DNA of 15,712 nucleotides from NCBI GenBank assembly GCA_947565485.1, contig CANOGG010000003.1:1-15712 (forward strand), given 5' to 3'. This DNA is from an uncultured Mycoplasma sp. GTDB taxonomy: Bacteria; Bacillota_I; Bacilli_A; RF39; UBA660. The notes beneath the pieces were generated by a model that saw nothing but the letters and a program-made list of their open reading frames with translations, was not told where the DNA came from and did no database searches. The position numbers and the translations under genes were made by a program. Positions 7,279-14,217 of the stretch are shown in pieces (positions within the stretch are counted from its first letter, which is position 1; every line of letters begins with the position of its first letter).

Positions 7279-7313
7279 AAACACGCCTCTTTAAAAAGGT
7301 CGCGTTTTTTAAT
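7279..7313. terminator. Bidirectional intrinsic terminator
   Basis: A hairpin pairs AAACaCG-CCT with AGG-t-CGcGTTT, with one mismatch and one bulge. It has T runs on both strands (TTTTTT on plus, and the A run before the stem on minus). It serves holA from the left and the convergent gene from the right. Confidence 0.65.
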
Positions 7314-7323
7314 ATTCTGATAT

Positions 7324-7857
7324 TTATTTTTCTAAAGTTCTTGTAAAATTATCGTTATCTTTATCTCGCCAAACTATATCTTCAAAAACCACATTATATT
7401 TTGCATAAATATCCTTAACTTCTTCCCTTGAAACATTTTGTGTATACCAATTAAAATACTTTTTATACAATCTACTCATTTTAAATAATAAAATTCTCCC
7501 ACTTACTGTAAACAAATCGGTAATCTTTTCTTCATCATCTTCTCTAACTTTCTTAAACCCAAATCTTTCTAATTCTAAAACTTTATCTAAAACTATAACT
7601 CCTGCTAAAGAACCAATTTCAATATCCTCTCTTTTTTCAATAAAATCGGTCAAATAAGATAAAATCGTAAATGCTTCATCAGGTCTCATTCCCTCTGGTA
7701 ATCTAAAAGTACTACATGGCCAATCAACAAGACCTATACAACTTCTTATTCCATATCTTGTTCCGATACGATGATAATTAACATATCGTAATCTATAAAT
7801 ATTTTCATTACCAATGTCATGGTCTTTTAAACTTCCTAAAAACTCCCAATCTTTCAT
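7324..7857 (-). CDS. Uncharacterised cytoplasmic protein
   Basis: A protein of 177 residues that I do not recognise. It has no signal peptide or membrane segment and is acidic in the middle (REDDEEK). Notable stretches are a Gly/Arg-rich part with two Cys and a Trp (GTRYGIRSCIGLVDWPCSTF, about 37-56), a motif LPEGMRPDEAFTIL, a predicted helix-strand GSLAGVIVLDKVLELERFGF, and an aromatic region LYKKYFNWYTQNV. Three ATG codons are possible (7869, 7866, 7857). AAAAGG lies directly before the first and about 12 bases before the third, so I use 7857, not firmly. It follows rnhC by 19 bases on the same strand and is probably co-transcribed with it. Codon use matches its neighbours. Confidence 0.7.
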   Translation of the reverse strand: MKDWEFLGSLKDHDIGNENIYRLRYVNYHRIGTRYGIRSCIGLVDWPCSTFRLPEGMRPDEAFTILSYLTDFIEKREDIEIGSLAGVIVLDKVLELERFGFKKVREDDEEKITDLFTVSGRILLFKMSRLYKKYFNWYTQNVSREEVKDIYAKYNVVFEDIVWRDKDNDNFTRTLEK

Positions 7858-7876
7858 CAAAAACATCATCCTTTTT

Positions 7877-8815
7877 CTATTTTAACCCGCTTTTTATCTT
7901 ATCTTTATTCTTAAAATTAAGTTTCGCAATTTCTTTTAATTTATCAAATCCATACTTCTTCACAATCTCTATCCCAATCTCATCAACTGCTGGTCCTGCT
8001 CCCTTAGGAATATCAACTCCTAAAGACTCGCTTAGCTCTTTCATCTCACCTAAGAAAATATATCGCGAAATAATTGATGCGGACGCGACACTTAAAACTT
8101 TATCTTCCGCTTTCGTCATAAAAGTTATATCGCGTACAACTTCGCCCGCTTGTTTTATATGCTCATAGTATTTGGCTGGATATACAAACTGGTCCACTAC
8201 TATCTTATCGTATTTATATCCTTTATTTTTCATTCTAACTAAAACTTTATTATGAAGTATCGCTTTAATCTTATTCATATTAAGGTCTTCACTCCAATTT
8301 TTATTATAAGCATCATTTGTCAAAATAAAAGTCGAGTAGGGAATTCTCTTAATTATTGCTGGTGCTATTTTCTTAATTTTTACATCATTAATCTTTTTCG
8401 AATCTCTAACTCCTAAATCGAGTAAAAACTGGATATCCTCTTTAGCAACATATGTCGCTGTTACAACTATCGGTCCAAAAAAATCTCCGGTTCCAACCTC
8501 ATCTGATCCAATCGTACTTATATTAAGAAAAGAGGGTTCACTCTTAGTTTTCTCATTCTTTATACTTTTCTCCTTACCACTTATATCAATAATCCGTCCA
8601 TTTTTTATCCGCTCTTCCTCAATCCAGTAACTCGCCTCGATATCCGCGCCAATCCCTTGAAACATTACTTTTCCAGACTCATAAAGCGTTGTCACACAGT
8701 CAATTTCTTTCACTTGAAATACTGTATATGGTGGTGCTTTCAACACTGCTCTATCTTGATAAAACTCTATCATTTTCTCTTTTAAATTATCACTTATTTT
8801 AAAAACTACTGTCAT
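7877..8815 (-). CDS. rnhC: Ribonuclease HIII
   Basis: A 312-residue enzyme that cleaves the RNA strand of RNA-DNA hybrids (R-loops, primers) in Mg-dependent fashion. An N-terminal TBP-like substrate-binding domain typical of RNase HIII (about 1-80) precedes the RNase H fold. The catalytic signature GSDEVGTGDFFGP (Asp-Glu pair, about 103-115) is intact, followed by RDSKKIND, IVVDQF and SVASASIISRY. The Lys-Gly-Ala-Gly segment near the C-terminus (PKGAGPAVDEIG) is also typical. The ATG is preceded by AGAGGTG at a good distance. A sigma-A promoter lies just upstream, and the next gene downstream is likely in the same operon. Confidence 0.96.
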   Translation of the reverse strand: MTVVFKISDNLKEKMIEFYQDRAVLKAPPYTVFQVKEIDCVTTLYESGKVMFQGIGADIEASYWIEEERIKNGRIIDISGKEKSIKNEKTKSEPSFLNISTIGSDEVGTGDFFGPIVVTATYVAKEDIQFLLDLGVRDSKKINDVKIKKIAPAIIKRIPYSTFILTNDAYNKNWSEDLNMNKIKAILHNKVLVRMKNKGYKYDKIVVDQFVYPAKYYEHIKQAGEVVRDITFMTKAEDKVLSVASASIISRYIFLGEMKELSESLGVDIPKGAGPAVDEIGIEIVKKYGFDKLKEIAKLNFKNKDKIKSGLK

Positions 8816-8834
8816 TTTGACACCTCTTTAAACA

Positions 8835-8863
8835 ATAATACCACATATTACTTTATTTTTCAA
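8835..8863 (-). promoter_or_regulatory. Sigma-A promoter of rnhC
   Basis: Read on the minus strand: TTGAAA (8863-8858), a 17-bp spacer, TATTAT (8840-8835). It is followed by the AGAGGTG ribosome-binding site and ATG 8815. Confidence 0.75.
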
Positions 8864-8880
8864 AAGAATTAGTATATAAT
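8852..8880 (+). promoter_or_regulatory. Weak sigma-A promoter of the cvpA cluster
   Basis: TATAAT at 8875-8880 with a poor -35 (TTTATT, 17 bp upstream). It lies back-to-back with the rnhC promoter, and the two -35 regions abut. Confidence 0.45.
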
Positions 8881-8901
8881 TAAAATATAGGAGTGATTAA
8901 T

Positions 8902-9627
8902 ATGACAATATTAGATTCAATTATTATTTTATTTTTATTATGTGGCGCTGTCTTAGGTTTTAAAAAAGGAGCTATCAAGAGTCTTGTCGCCCTAATCGGC
9001 ACAATTTTACTTGTCGTTATATCTTTTTATCTCAAAAATCCCATCGCCAGTATTATTTTAAACTGGGCTCCATTCTTAAAATTCTCGGGTAGTTGGGCTG
9101 GCCTTATTACTCTAAACATTCTCCTCTACGAATCTCTTGCTTATATCTTAGTGTTTGTTGTTTTATCAAGTATCTTATCCATTTTCATCAAACTCTCAGG
9201 CATCATCGAAGGCATTCTAACTGCAACCATCATTCTTGGCATTCCCTCTAAAATCATTGGTGCTATCTTAGGCTTTTTAGAAGCCATCGTCTTTAGTTTC
9301 ATCCTTCTTTTTGTCGGTGCCCAATTTAACTTTACCCATGACTTAGTAAGAGAAAGTAGTCTCGCTAATAACATTATCGATAAAACACCCCTCATCAGTA
9401 CTATGGTAAAAGATACTTATAAAGCCATCAAAGATATTGGTAATTTAAAAGACAAATATGCAAATGCTTCAAATAAAGATGCTTATAATAGTGAAATCTT
9501 AAACATAATGTTAAACTATAAAGTCGTAACTCCTGAAGAAGTCGAAAAACTAATCAAAAATAAAAAACTTGATTTCTCAGGAGCAAGTACGATTTTAGAA
9601 AATTATCGAAAGGCGGAAGAAAAATGA
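8902..9627 (+). CDS. CvpA family membrane protein
   Basis: A 241-residue protein with four hydrophobic segments in the N-terminal two thirds (about residues 3-20, 24-45, 70-100 and 115-145) and a soluble charged tail of about 85 residues. The start (LDSIIILFLLCGAVLGFKKGAIK) is the classic CvpA opening: a first helix with Asp near its N-end, then GFKKG. CvpA-type proteins are inner-membrane proteins linked to colicin V production in E. coli and to envelope maintenance elsewhere; their biochemical role is not settled. ATG 8902 is chosen because TAGGAGTGA sits correctly upstream, rather than the in-frame GTG 8893. Its stop TGA overlaps the trxA start in ATGA, so the two are translationally coupled. 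Confidence 0.88.
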   Translation: MTILDSIIILFLLCGAVLGFKKGAIKSLVALIGTILLVVISFYLKNPIASIILNWAPFLKFSGSWAGLITLNILLYESLAYILVFVVLSSILSIFIKLSGIIEGILTATIILGIPSKIIGAILGFLEAIVFSFILLFVGAQFNFTHDLVRESSLANNIIDKTPLISTMVKDTYKAIKDIGNLKDKYANASNKDAYNSEILNIMLNYKVVTPEEVEKLIKNKKLDFSGASTILENYRKAEEK

Positions 9628-9920
9628 TTAAATATTTAGAAAAAGAAAATATGAATGAAGTTATTAAAAGTGGAGTTTGGCTCGTTGATTTTTATGCTGA
9701 TTGGTGCGGACCATGTAAAATGCTTAGTCCTATCCTTGAAGAGTTAAATACCAACGTTTTAAAGATTAACGTTGACACTCACGAAGAGTTAGCGACCACT
9801 TATGGCATCATGAGTATCCCAACCATCTGTTTTTTTCAAGATGGCGACCTAAAAACTAAAAAAATAGGTTTTACCAACCGAGACGAAATTGAAAACATTT
9901 TAAAAGAACTAGGAGATTAA
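9624..9920 (+). CDS. trxA: Thioredoxin
   Basis: A compact thioredoxin of 98 residues, the size expected after slight trimming of the usual 105-110. The active site WCGPC (about residues 27-31) lies in VDFYADWCGPCKML, and the cis-proline loop is SIPTICFF. The protein is a cytoplasmic disulfide reductant acting with thioredoxin reductase. It starts in the ATGA overlap with the cvpA end, with AAAGGCGGAAG as ribosome-binding site. The nudix gene starts 6 bases after its stop. Confidence 0.95.
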   Translation: MIKYLEKENMNEVIKSGVWLVDFYADWCGPCKMLSPILEELNTNVLKINVDTHEELATTYGIMSIPTICFFQDGDLKTKKIGFTNRDEIENILKELGD

Positions 9921-9926
9921 AATAGT

Positions 9927-10529
9927 ATGGAATATTTAGACGCATTTAATGATACCAAAGAATTTATTGGAGTTTTTAGTCGTGATGAAGTCCACGAACG
10001 TGGATTATGGCATAACACTGTCCATTGTTGGCTTTACGATAAAGAAGGGAATATCTACTTTCAAATTCGGAGTGATGCCCATAAATTATACACTACAGCC
10101 TCCGGCCATGTTTTATCTGGCGAAACTAAAAACGCCGCTTTCGGCCGTGAAGTAAAAGAAGAGATTGGTATTGATGTCGACTATGATAAAGCCGAACTCT
10201 TAGAGACTGTCATTTGGCAAATGGACAGTACAAAAAATGGTAAACTTATCAAAGACCGTGCTTTTGCTAATATTTATTTACTAGCCATTGAGAATGATAA
10301 ATACGATTTTTCTTTTACTGATGGTGAAGTAATAGGCCTTGCTAAACTAAAAGCCCGCGATGTCTTAGACTTATTTAATAACAAGACTGATTCTATCATT
10401 GGCTTTATTATCAAAAATAACAACGAACGTAATCTAAAAGAAATAACTTTGAATGATTTTCTTTTAATGTCTGGTGAAACCTATCTTGGTAAATATGGCC
10501 ATGTTGTTGAAGCTATTACTAGAAAGTAA
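9927..10529 (+). CDS. NUDIX hydrolase, IPP-isomerase-like
   Basis: A 200-residue protein with a complete Nudix box: G-HVLSG-E-TKNAAFG-RE-V-K-EE-I-G-I at about residues 59-81, matching GX5EX7REUXEEXGU, so it should be metal-dependent and active on a nucleoside-diphosphate-linked substrate. The region before it (HERGLWHNTVHCWLYD...IYFQIRS) is like the type 1 IPP isomerase/YfcD subgroup, but the residues that would prove isomerase activity cannot be judged here, so hydrolase is the safer call. AGGAG precedes the ATG. It is the last gene of the cvpA-trxA-nudix cluster. Confidence 0.88.
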   Translation: MEYLDAFNDTKEFIGVFSRDEVHERGLWHNTVHCWLYDKEGNIYFQIRSDAHKLYTTASGHVLSGETKNAAFGREVKEEIGIDVDYDKAELLETVIWQMDSTKNGKLIKDRAFANIYLLAIENDKYDFSFTDGEVIGLAKLKARDVLDLFNNKTDSIIGFIIKNNNERNLKEITLNDFLLMSGETYLGKYGHVVEAITRK

Positions 10530-10544
10530 GAGCTTTTTTTCTTT

Positions 10545-10573
10545 GTTTAAAATCATAATTATAACTCATACTA
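10545..10573 (+). promoter_or_regulatory. Sigma-F/sigma-G type forespore promoter of gpr
   Basis: CATACTA at 10567-10573 matches the sigma-G -10 consensus (CATWHTA) at every position. GTTTA at 10545-10549, with a 17-bp spacer, matches 4 of 5 positions of the -35 (GHATR). No sigma-A element is evident. In B. subtilis gpr is made in the forespore under sigma-F and sigma-G, which fits. The predicted start is near 10580, leaving almost no leader before ATG 10586. Confidence 0.6.
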
Positions 10574-10585
10574 ATATTGATGCTT

Positions 10586-11383
10586 ATGAAAAATTATGAA
10601 TATCTTATCCGAACTGACTTAGCCGTCCAAAATAAATTATTAAAACGAACTAAAACTATTAATAAAGATAATCTTACTATCAAACATTTTTCTAATAAAA
10701 CTATTTTTTATACCGACATAATCTTTAAAAACATTACTAATAAAATAAACCGTGAAAACCTCAAAACTAATCTTAAAATTGAACTTTCTAAATATTTAAA
10801 AAAAGCTAATTTAAAAAAAGATAGTTCCCTTTTAATCATTGGTCTTGGTAATAAAAATATTGCGAGTGATTCCCTTGGGCCAACCACAGTTGCTAGAGTA
10901 GTTGCTACCGGACATCTAACAAGTTTAATTCCCCATAAACGCCAAATCTACACTTTTACTCCTGGCGTTATGGAAGAAACTGGTTACCAGAGTTCTAAAA
11001 GTATTAAGTCTCTTACAAAGGAATTAAAACCCGATATCATCATTCTTATTGACTCCCTTATCAGTAATAGTATTACTTATCTAAATAGCCTTATCCAAAT
11101 AACCAATAGTGGTATCACCCCGGGAAGTGGCCTTGCTAACTATAATGAAGAATTAAGTCAAAAAACTTTAAAAGTTCCAGTTATCTGTCTAGGAGTTCCA
11201 ACTGCCATTGAAGCATCCACCATCATTAAAGACGCCCTAAATATCGCTTCTGATAAAATAAAATTTAAAAAAGGATACGACTTAACCGTATCCCGTAAAG
11301 ACATTGATATTTTTATCAAAGACATAAGTAGTCTTATCGCTACTTCTCTAAATGAACTCTTAAATAATTTTAATACTTTCTAA
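10586..11383 (+). CDS. gpr: Germination protease GPR
   Basis: A 265-residue aspartic-type protease that degrades the small acid-soluble spore proteins when a spore germinates. It begins MKNYEYLIRTDLAVQ; the R-T-D-L-A motif is the family's signature near the autoprocessing site. The core shows GLGNKNIASDSLGPTTV (with the conserved Asp of D-x-L-G-P), FTPGVMEETGYQSS, DIIILIDSLIS (second conserved Asp), GITPGSGLANYNEELS and VPVICLGVPTAIEA. It is shorter than the roughly 370-residue Bacillus protein, mainly at the C-terminus. ATG 10586 is chosen over TTG 10577 and ATG 10580 because it fits the family start, although no ribosome-binding site is present. The 3' end overlaps the 3' end of spoIID by 14 bases. 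Confidence 0.94.
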   Translation: MKNYEYLIRTDLAVQNKLLKRTKTINKDNLTIKHFSNKTIFYTDIIFKNITNKINRENLKTNLKIELSKYLKKANLKKDSSLLIIGLGNKNIASDSLGPTTVARVVATGHLTSLIPHKRQIYTFTPGVMEETGYQSSKSIKSLTKELKPDIIILIDSLISNSITYLNSLIQITNSGITPGSGLANYNEELSQKTLKVPVICLGVPTAIEASTIIKDALNIASDKIKFKKGYDLTVSRKDIDIFIKDISSLIATSLNELLNNFNTF

Positions 11384-12764
11384 TCGTTATCCCTGTATAA
11401 TAATGTTTCAAAATCTTCTCATAACTATAACCTTTTTTCGCATACTCATTTGCTCCGTACTGGCTCATACCAACACCATGACCATAGCCTCTGGTTGTAA
11501 TTGTGATATTATCTTCATTTAAATTGATATCAAAATCTGTACTTCTAAGTCCCAAAGTCATTCGAAATTTAACCCCATCATAGCTATTATTATCAATTAT
11601 TATTGTTTTAACTCTTCCTGAATTATTTCGCTCTATCACTATATTTGAAAGGGCTGTCACTGGAACTCCCAGCTTATTACTAATCTCCTGATAATTAAAT
11701 GTTACACTTCTAAGATAACTAGAAACTGCCTGGTCTACCTCACTATTAACCGACTTTAAGTAGGGAAATTCCCCAAAGACAAACGAACTATCCTCCGTCT
11801 TTCCATTGCTAGTTGAATGATAATAAGCATTAATAAGACTTCCATTATAATACATAACAAGTCCTTTAGTATCCATGACTGCTTTTTTAACTTTCTCATA
11901 ATATGTATTAAATCCCGAACCCCAAGCGGCTTTTAATTGATTATTATCTTTATAAACCTGCGTGCTAACTGTATCGGTAAGTGTTCTATTTTCTTCCCTC
12001 GCTTTTAAAGCATAAGTTCGGGCTGCTATCGCTTGTGCTTTTAATGCTTCAATATTAAAAGACGCGGGCATCTCTGCTCCCACAACTCCAATTAAATACT
12101 CTTCAAGTCCAATATTTAACACTGTTCCATTACTTCGTTTAACCGCAACCATCACATCTTCTTTTACCGTCTCACTTGGAGCAGGTGTTGGTTTAACCTC
12201 TGGTTTAGTTTCCGCTGGCTTTGTTTCTGTAGGCTTACTTACAGGTGGAGTTATCACCGGCGTACTTGTACTAGGTACTTTACTAGGTGTGCTAGGACTA
12301 CTACTAGCTGGCTTTTTAGAGGGTGTACTTGTTGTCGGTTTTTTATTAGTCCCTGTATTATTTGTTGCTGGCCTCGTCTCTTTATCACTATTCGTATTAC
12401 TCTCTGCATTTTTCACCTCATCTTGGTCTGTAACTTGCTTAATTACTTCCTCTAATTCTTCATCTGTTTTAATTTCATCATTAAGCGTCAAGATATTTGT
12501 CGTATAATTATAATTGATATCTTCATAATTTTGTTTCATCGGCGCCTTAAGTAAACACGTTCCAATAATAAGTCCACTCGCCATCAAGACTATTCTTTTA
12601 CCTCCAAATTTAATCTTTTCTTTCTTAATATAATCATCGACTTCTTTTTTAATAGTCGTTTTCTTCCTATCCTGCCTCATACTTGCAAACTCTGTACTAT
12701 AATCAATAAATAAAAATAGCACTTCTTCGTTATTTATCTTTCTAATTTCATAATTACTAATCAT
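11370..12764 (-). CDS. spoIID: Stage II sporulation protein D (SpoIID), long-linker form
   Basis: SpoIID is a membrane-anchored lytic transglycosylase that thins septal peptidoglycan with SpoIIP and SpoIIM during engulfment in the mother cell. This 464-residue protein has a charged cytoplasmic N-terminus of about 55 residues, one membrane helix (about 57-72), a Pro/Thr/Ser/Lys-rich linker (about 117-198; repeated S-T-P and K-P-x-E-T units) and the SpoIID/LytB domain to the end. The domain has LEEYLIGVVGAEMPASF (with the catalytic-type Glu231), LKAQAIAARTYAL, YYHSTSNGKTED and GYGHGVGMSQYGANEYAKKG. It is much longer than the 343-residue B. subtilis protein because of the N-terminus and linker. 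ATG 12764 follows AAGGGTGA; GTG 12773 in frame lies inside that site and is unlikely. Confidence 0.93.
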   Translation of the reverse strand: MISNYEIRKINNEEVLFLFIDYSTEFASMRQDRKKTTIKKEVDDYIKKEKIKFGGKRIVLMASGLIIGTCLLKAPMKQNYEDINYNYTTNILTLNDEIKTDEELEEVIKQVTDQDEVKNAESNTNSDKETRPATNNTGTNKKPTTSTPSKKPASSSPSTPSKVPSTSTPVITPPVSKPTETKPAETKPEVKPTPAPSETVKEDVMVAVKRSNGTVLNIGLEEYLIGVVGAEMPASFNIEALKAQAIAARTYALKAREENRTLTDTVSTQVYKDNNQLKAAWGSGFNTYYEKVKKAVMDTKGLVMYYNGSLINAYYHSTSNGKTEDSSFVFGEFPYLKSVNSEVDQAVSSYLRSVTFNYQEISNKLGVPVTALSNIVIERNNSGRVKTIIIDNNSYDGVKFRMTLGLRSTDFDINLNEDNITITTRGYGHGVGMSQYGANEYAKKGYSYEKILKHYYTGITIRKY

Positions 12765-12818
12765 GAGCTTCACCCTTAATTAGTGTTCCAAAAATTAGTC
12801 TAATTCATACTAAAAAAA

Positions 12819-13118
12819 TCACTTATTTTCCAAAGCAATTTTATTTAAAACTCTTAACTTAACCAAATATCTTCCTATCAAATAAATAGTCGCCACTACC
12901 ACTAAAGTCCCACTTGTAATAAAACTTCCTAGTTTTTTCTCTTCAAAAGTAAACGCATAAACTAATACAATAATTGCAAAAATATAACCCCCAAGTGCAT
13001 AGATTAATAAACGTGTTCTTCTCTTTTCTAAATCGGTATCTTTATACTTCACCTTATAAATTTCTTTAATCTCTTTCTTTTTTTCTTTATCTAAATTCTG
13101 ATAATAATATCTCTTCAT
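12819..13118 (-). CDS. Small two-TM membrane protein of unknown function
   Basis: A 99-residue protein with a strongly charged N-terminus of about 35 residues (YYYQNLDKEKKKEIKEIY...DLEKRRTRLL) followed by two membrane helices (about 39-59 and 67-87) and a short basic end. The positive-inside rule puts both ends in the cytoplasm. I do not recognise a family. The start ATG has AGAGGTG upstream, with an extended -10 (TGGTAAAAT) further upstream. spoIID starts 54 bases downstream on the same strand, so the two could be co-transcribed. Confidence 0.72.
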   Translation of the reverse strand: MKRYYYQNLDKEKKKEIKEIYKVKYKDTDLEKRRTRLLIYALGGYIFAIIVLVYAFTFEEKKLGSFITSGTLVVVATIYLIGRYLVKLRVLNKIALENK

Positions 13119-13209
13119 AACGCACCTCTAAAGTTATTTTACCATATTTAAGCAATTTTTACATTAAAAATCACAAAATAATCTTGCTAAAAAGTCTAAT
13201 CTTTGTTAT

Positions 13210-13218
13210 TGTTATATA
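13210..13218 (+). promoter_or_regulatory. Extended -10 promoter of the guanine deaminase gene
   Basis: TGTTATATA (TGn plus TATATA), about 30 bases before ATG 13249, without a matching -35. It is similar to the extended -10 ahead of holA. Confidence 0.45.
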
Positions 13219-13248
13219 GAACTAAAAATAAGGGAAGTGAATTTACTT

Positions 13249-13728
13249 ATGCCAAATAAAGATATTGAATATATGAACATGGCTATTGCTGAGTCCCAAT
13301 TAAACAGTCAGAACAACTATCAAGATGGTGGCCCCTTTGGTGCTATAATTACTAAAGAGGGGAGAGTAGTAGCTAGAGCCCATAACACCGTTTTAAAAGA
13401 TTGTGATGCTACAGCCCATGCTGAAATCAATGCCATTAGAGAAGCTTCTAAAACTTTAGGTACTGCTGACTTAACCGGCTGTGTTTTATACAGTTCAAGC
13501 GAACCGTGTCCCATGTGTATGGCAGCTATAATTTGGGCTAATATCAAAGAAGTATACTATGCTAATACTAAAATAGACGCCGCCAATATTGGCTTTCGTG
13601 ATGACTTAATTTATCAATTCTTTCGCGAAGAACCTAAGAATATTGTCGAAAAACATCACTTGACTAATACCAATGCCCTTGAAGCTTTCCAAGATTTTAG
13701 CGCTAATAACTCTAAAAAAATGTATTAA
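13249..13728 (+). CDS. guaD: Guanine deaminase (CDA-fold nucleoside/base deaminase)
   Basis: A 159-residue zinc enzyme of the cytidine-deaminase superfamily. The zinc and catalytic residues are TAHAEINAIREA (His and the proton-shuttling Glu) and EPCPMC (two Cys). GGPFGAII is the usual start of the fold. The C-terminal part (GFRDDLIYQFF ... NALEAFQDFSANNSKKMY) matches the B. subtilis GuaD type, whose tail swaps between subunits and closes the active site, rather than the tRNA adenosine deaminase TadA. It should convert guanine to xanthine and ammonia; this specificity is inferred from the tail. ATG 13249 follows AAGGGAAG; the in-frame GTG 13237 lies within that site. Confidence 0.85.
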   Translation: MPNKDIEYMNMAIAESQLNSQNNYQDGGPFGAIITKEGRVVARAHNTVLKDCDATAHAEINAIREASKTLGTADLTGCVLYSSSEPCPMCMAAIIWANIKEVYYANTKIDAANIGFRDDLIYQFFREEPKNIVEKHHLTNTNALEAFQDFSANNSKKMY

Positions 13729-13784
13729 AAACTTCAAAAGATACTATTTCTCGCCAAAATTTCTAAAAAAATAAAAGAATGGTA

Positions 13785-13812
13785 TTGCCTTTTATAGATT
13801 TTATGATATAAT
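13785..13812 (+). promoter_or_regulatory. tRNA cluster promoter
   Basis: TTGCCT, a 16-bp spacer and TATAAT (13807-13812), with an extended TGA in front of the -10. It is positioned about 20 bases before the first tRNA. Confidence 0.75.
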
Positions 13813-13831
13813 TAAAGAGCGTTTAAGAGAT

Positions 13832-13907
13832 GTCTCCTTAGCTCAGCTGGTAGAGCAACTGACTCTTAATCAGTGGGTCCGGGGTTCGAGCCCCCGAGGG
13901 GACACCA
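13832..13907 (+). tRNA. tRNA-Lys (anticodon CTT)
   Basis: A 76-nt cloverleaf. The acceptor GTCTCCT pairs with AGGGGAC (one G-T), with discriminator A and an encoded CCA. The anticodon stem ACTGA/TCAGT encloses the loop CTCTTAA, giving CTT, which reads AAG lysine codons. The T arm carries GGTTCGA. Confidence 0.97.
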
Positions 13908-13924
13908 TTTTAATTATTTTAAAT

Positions 13925-14001
<77 letters not shown>

Positions 14002-14007
14002 TTTTTT

Positions 14008-14084
14008 GGCCAGTTGGTGAAGCGGCTTAACACACTGCCCTTTCACGGCAGCATTCACGGGTTCGAACCCCGTACTGGTCACCA
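14008..14084 (+). tRNA. tRNA-Glu (anticodon TTC)
   Basis: A 77-nt cloverleaf. The acceptor GGCCAGT pairs with ACTGGTC, with discriminator A and an encoded CCA. The anticodon stem CTGCC/GGCAG encloses CTTTCAC, giving TTC for glutamate. Only 6 bases separate it from tRNA-Ile, so the three form one transcript. Confidence 0.97.
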
Positions 14085-14094
14085 ATTCGTATTT

Positions 14095-14120
14095 AACTCC
14101 AATTTTAAAGGAGTTTTTTT
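14095..14120 (+). terminator. Terminator of the tRNA cluster
   Basis: AACTCC and GGAGTT pair around a 9-base loop and run into a stretch of seven T, 10 bases after tRNA-Glu. Confidence 0.85.
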
Positions 14121-14187
14121 ATTTCTTCTAAAATTACGTAACATTTTTCCTTCTAACCATCAGTATATATTTATTAAAATATCCCTC

Positions 14188-14217
14188 ATAAAAAGCCTAT
14201 TCTCTTAAAAAATAGGC
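14188..14217 (-). terminator. Terminator overlapping the end of the vanY-type gene
   Basis: On the minus strand, GCCTATT and AATAGGC form a perfect 7-bp stem around TTTTAAGAG, followed by five T. The TAG stop codon of the gene lies in the right arm, so the hairpin is encoded by the last six to seven codons. Confidence 0.8.

Noticed and set aside
12289..12507. Hydrophobic open frame on the plus strand
   Set aside because: It is the complement of the Pro/Thr/Ser-rich linker of spoIID, whose codons read as Val/Leu/Ser on the other strand.
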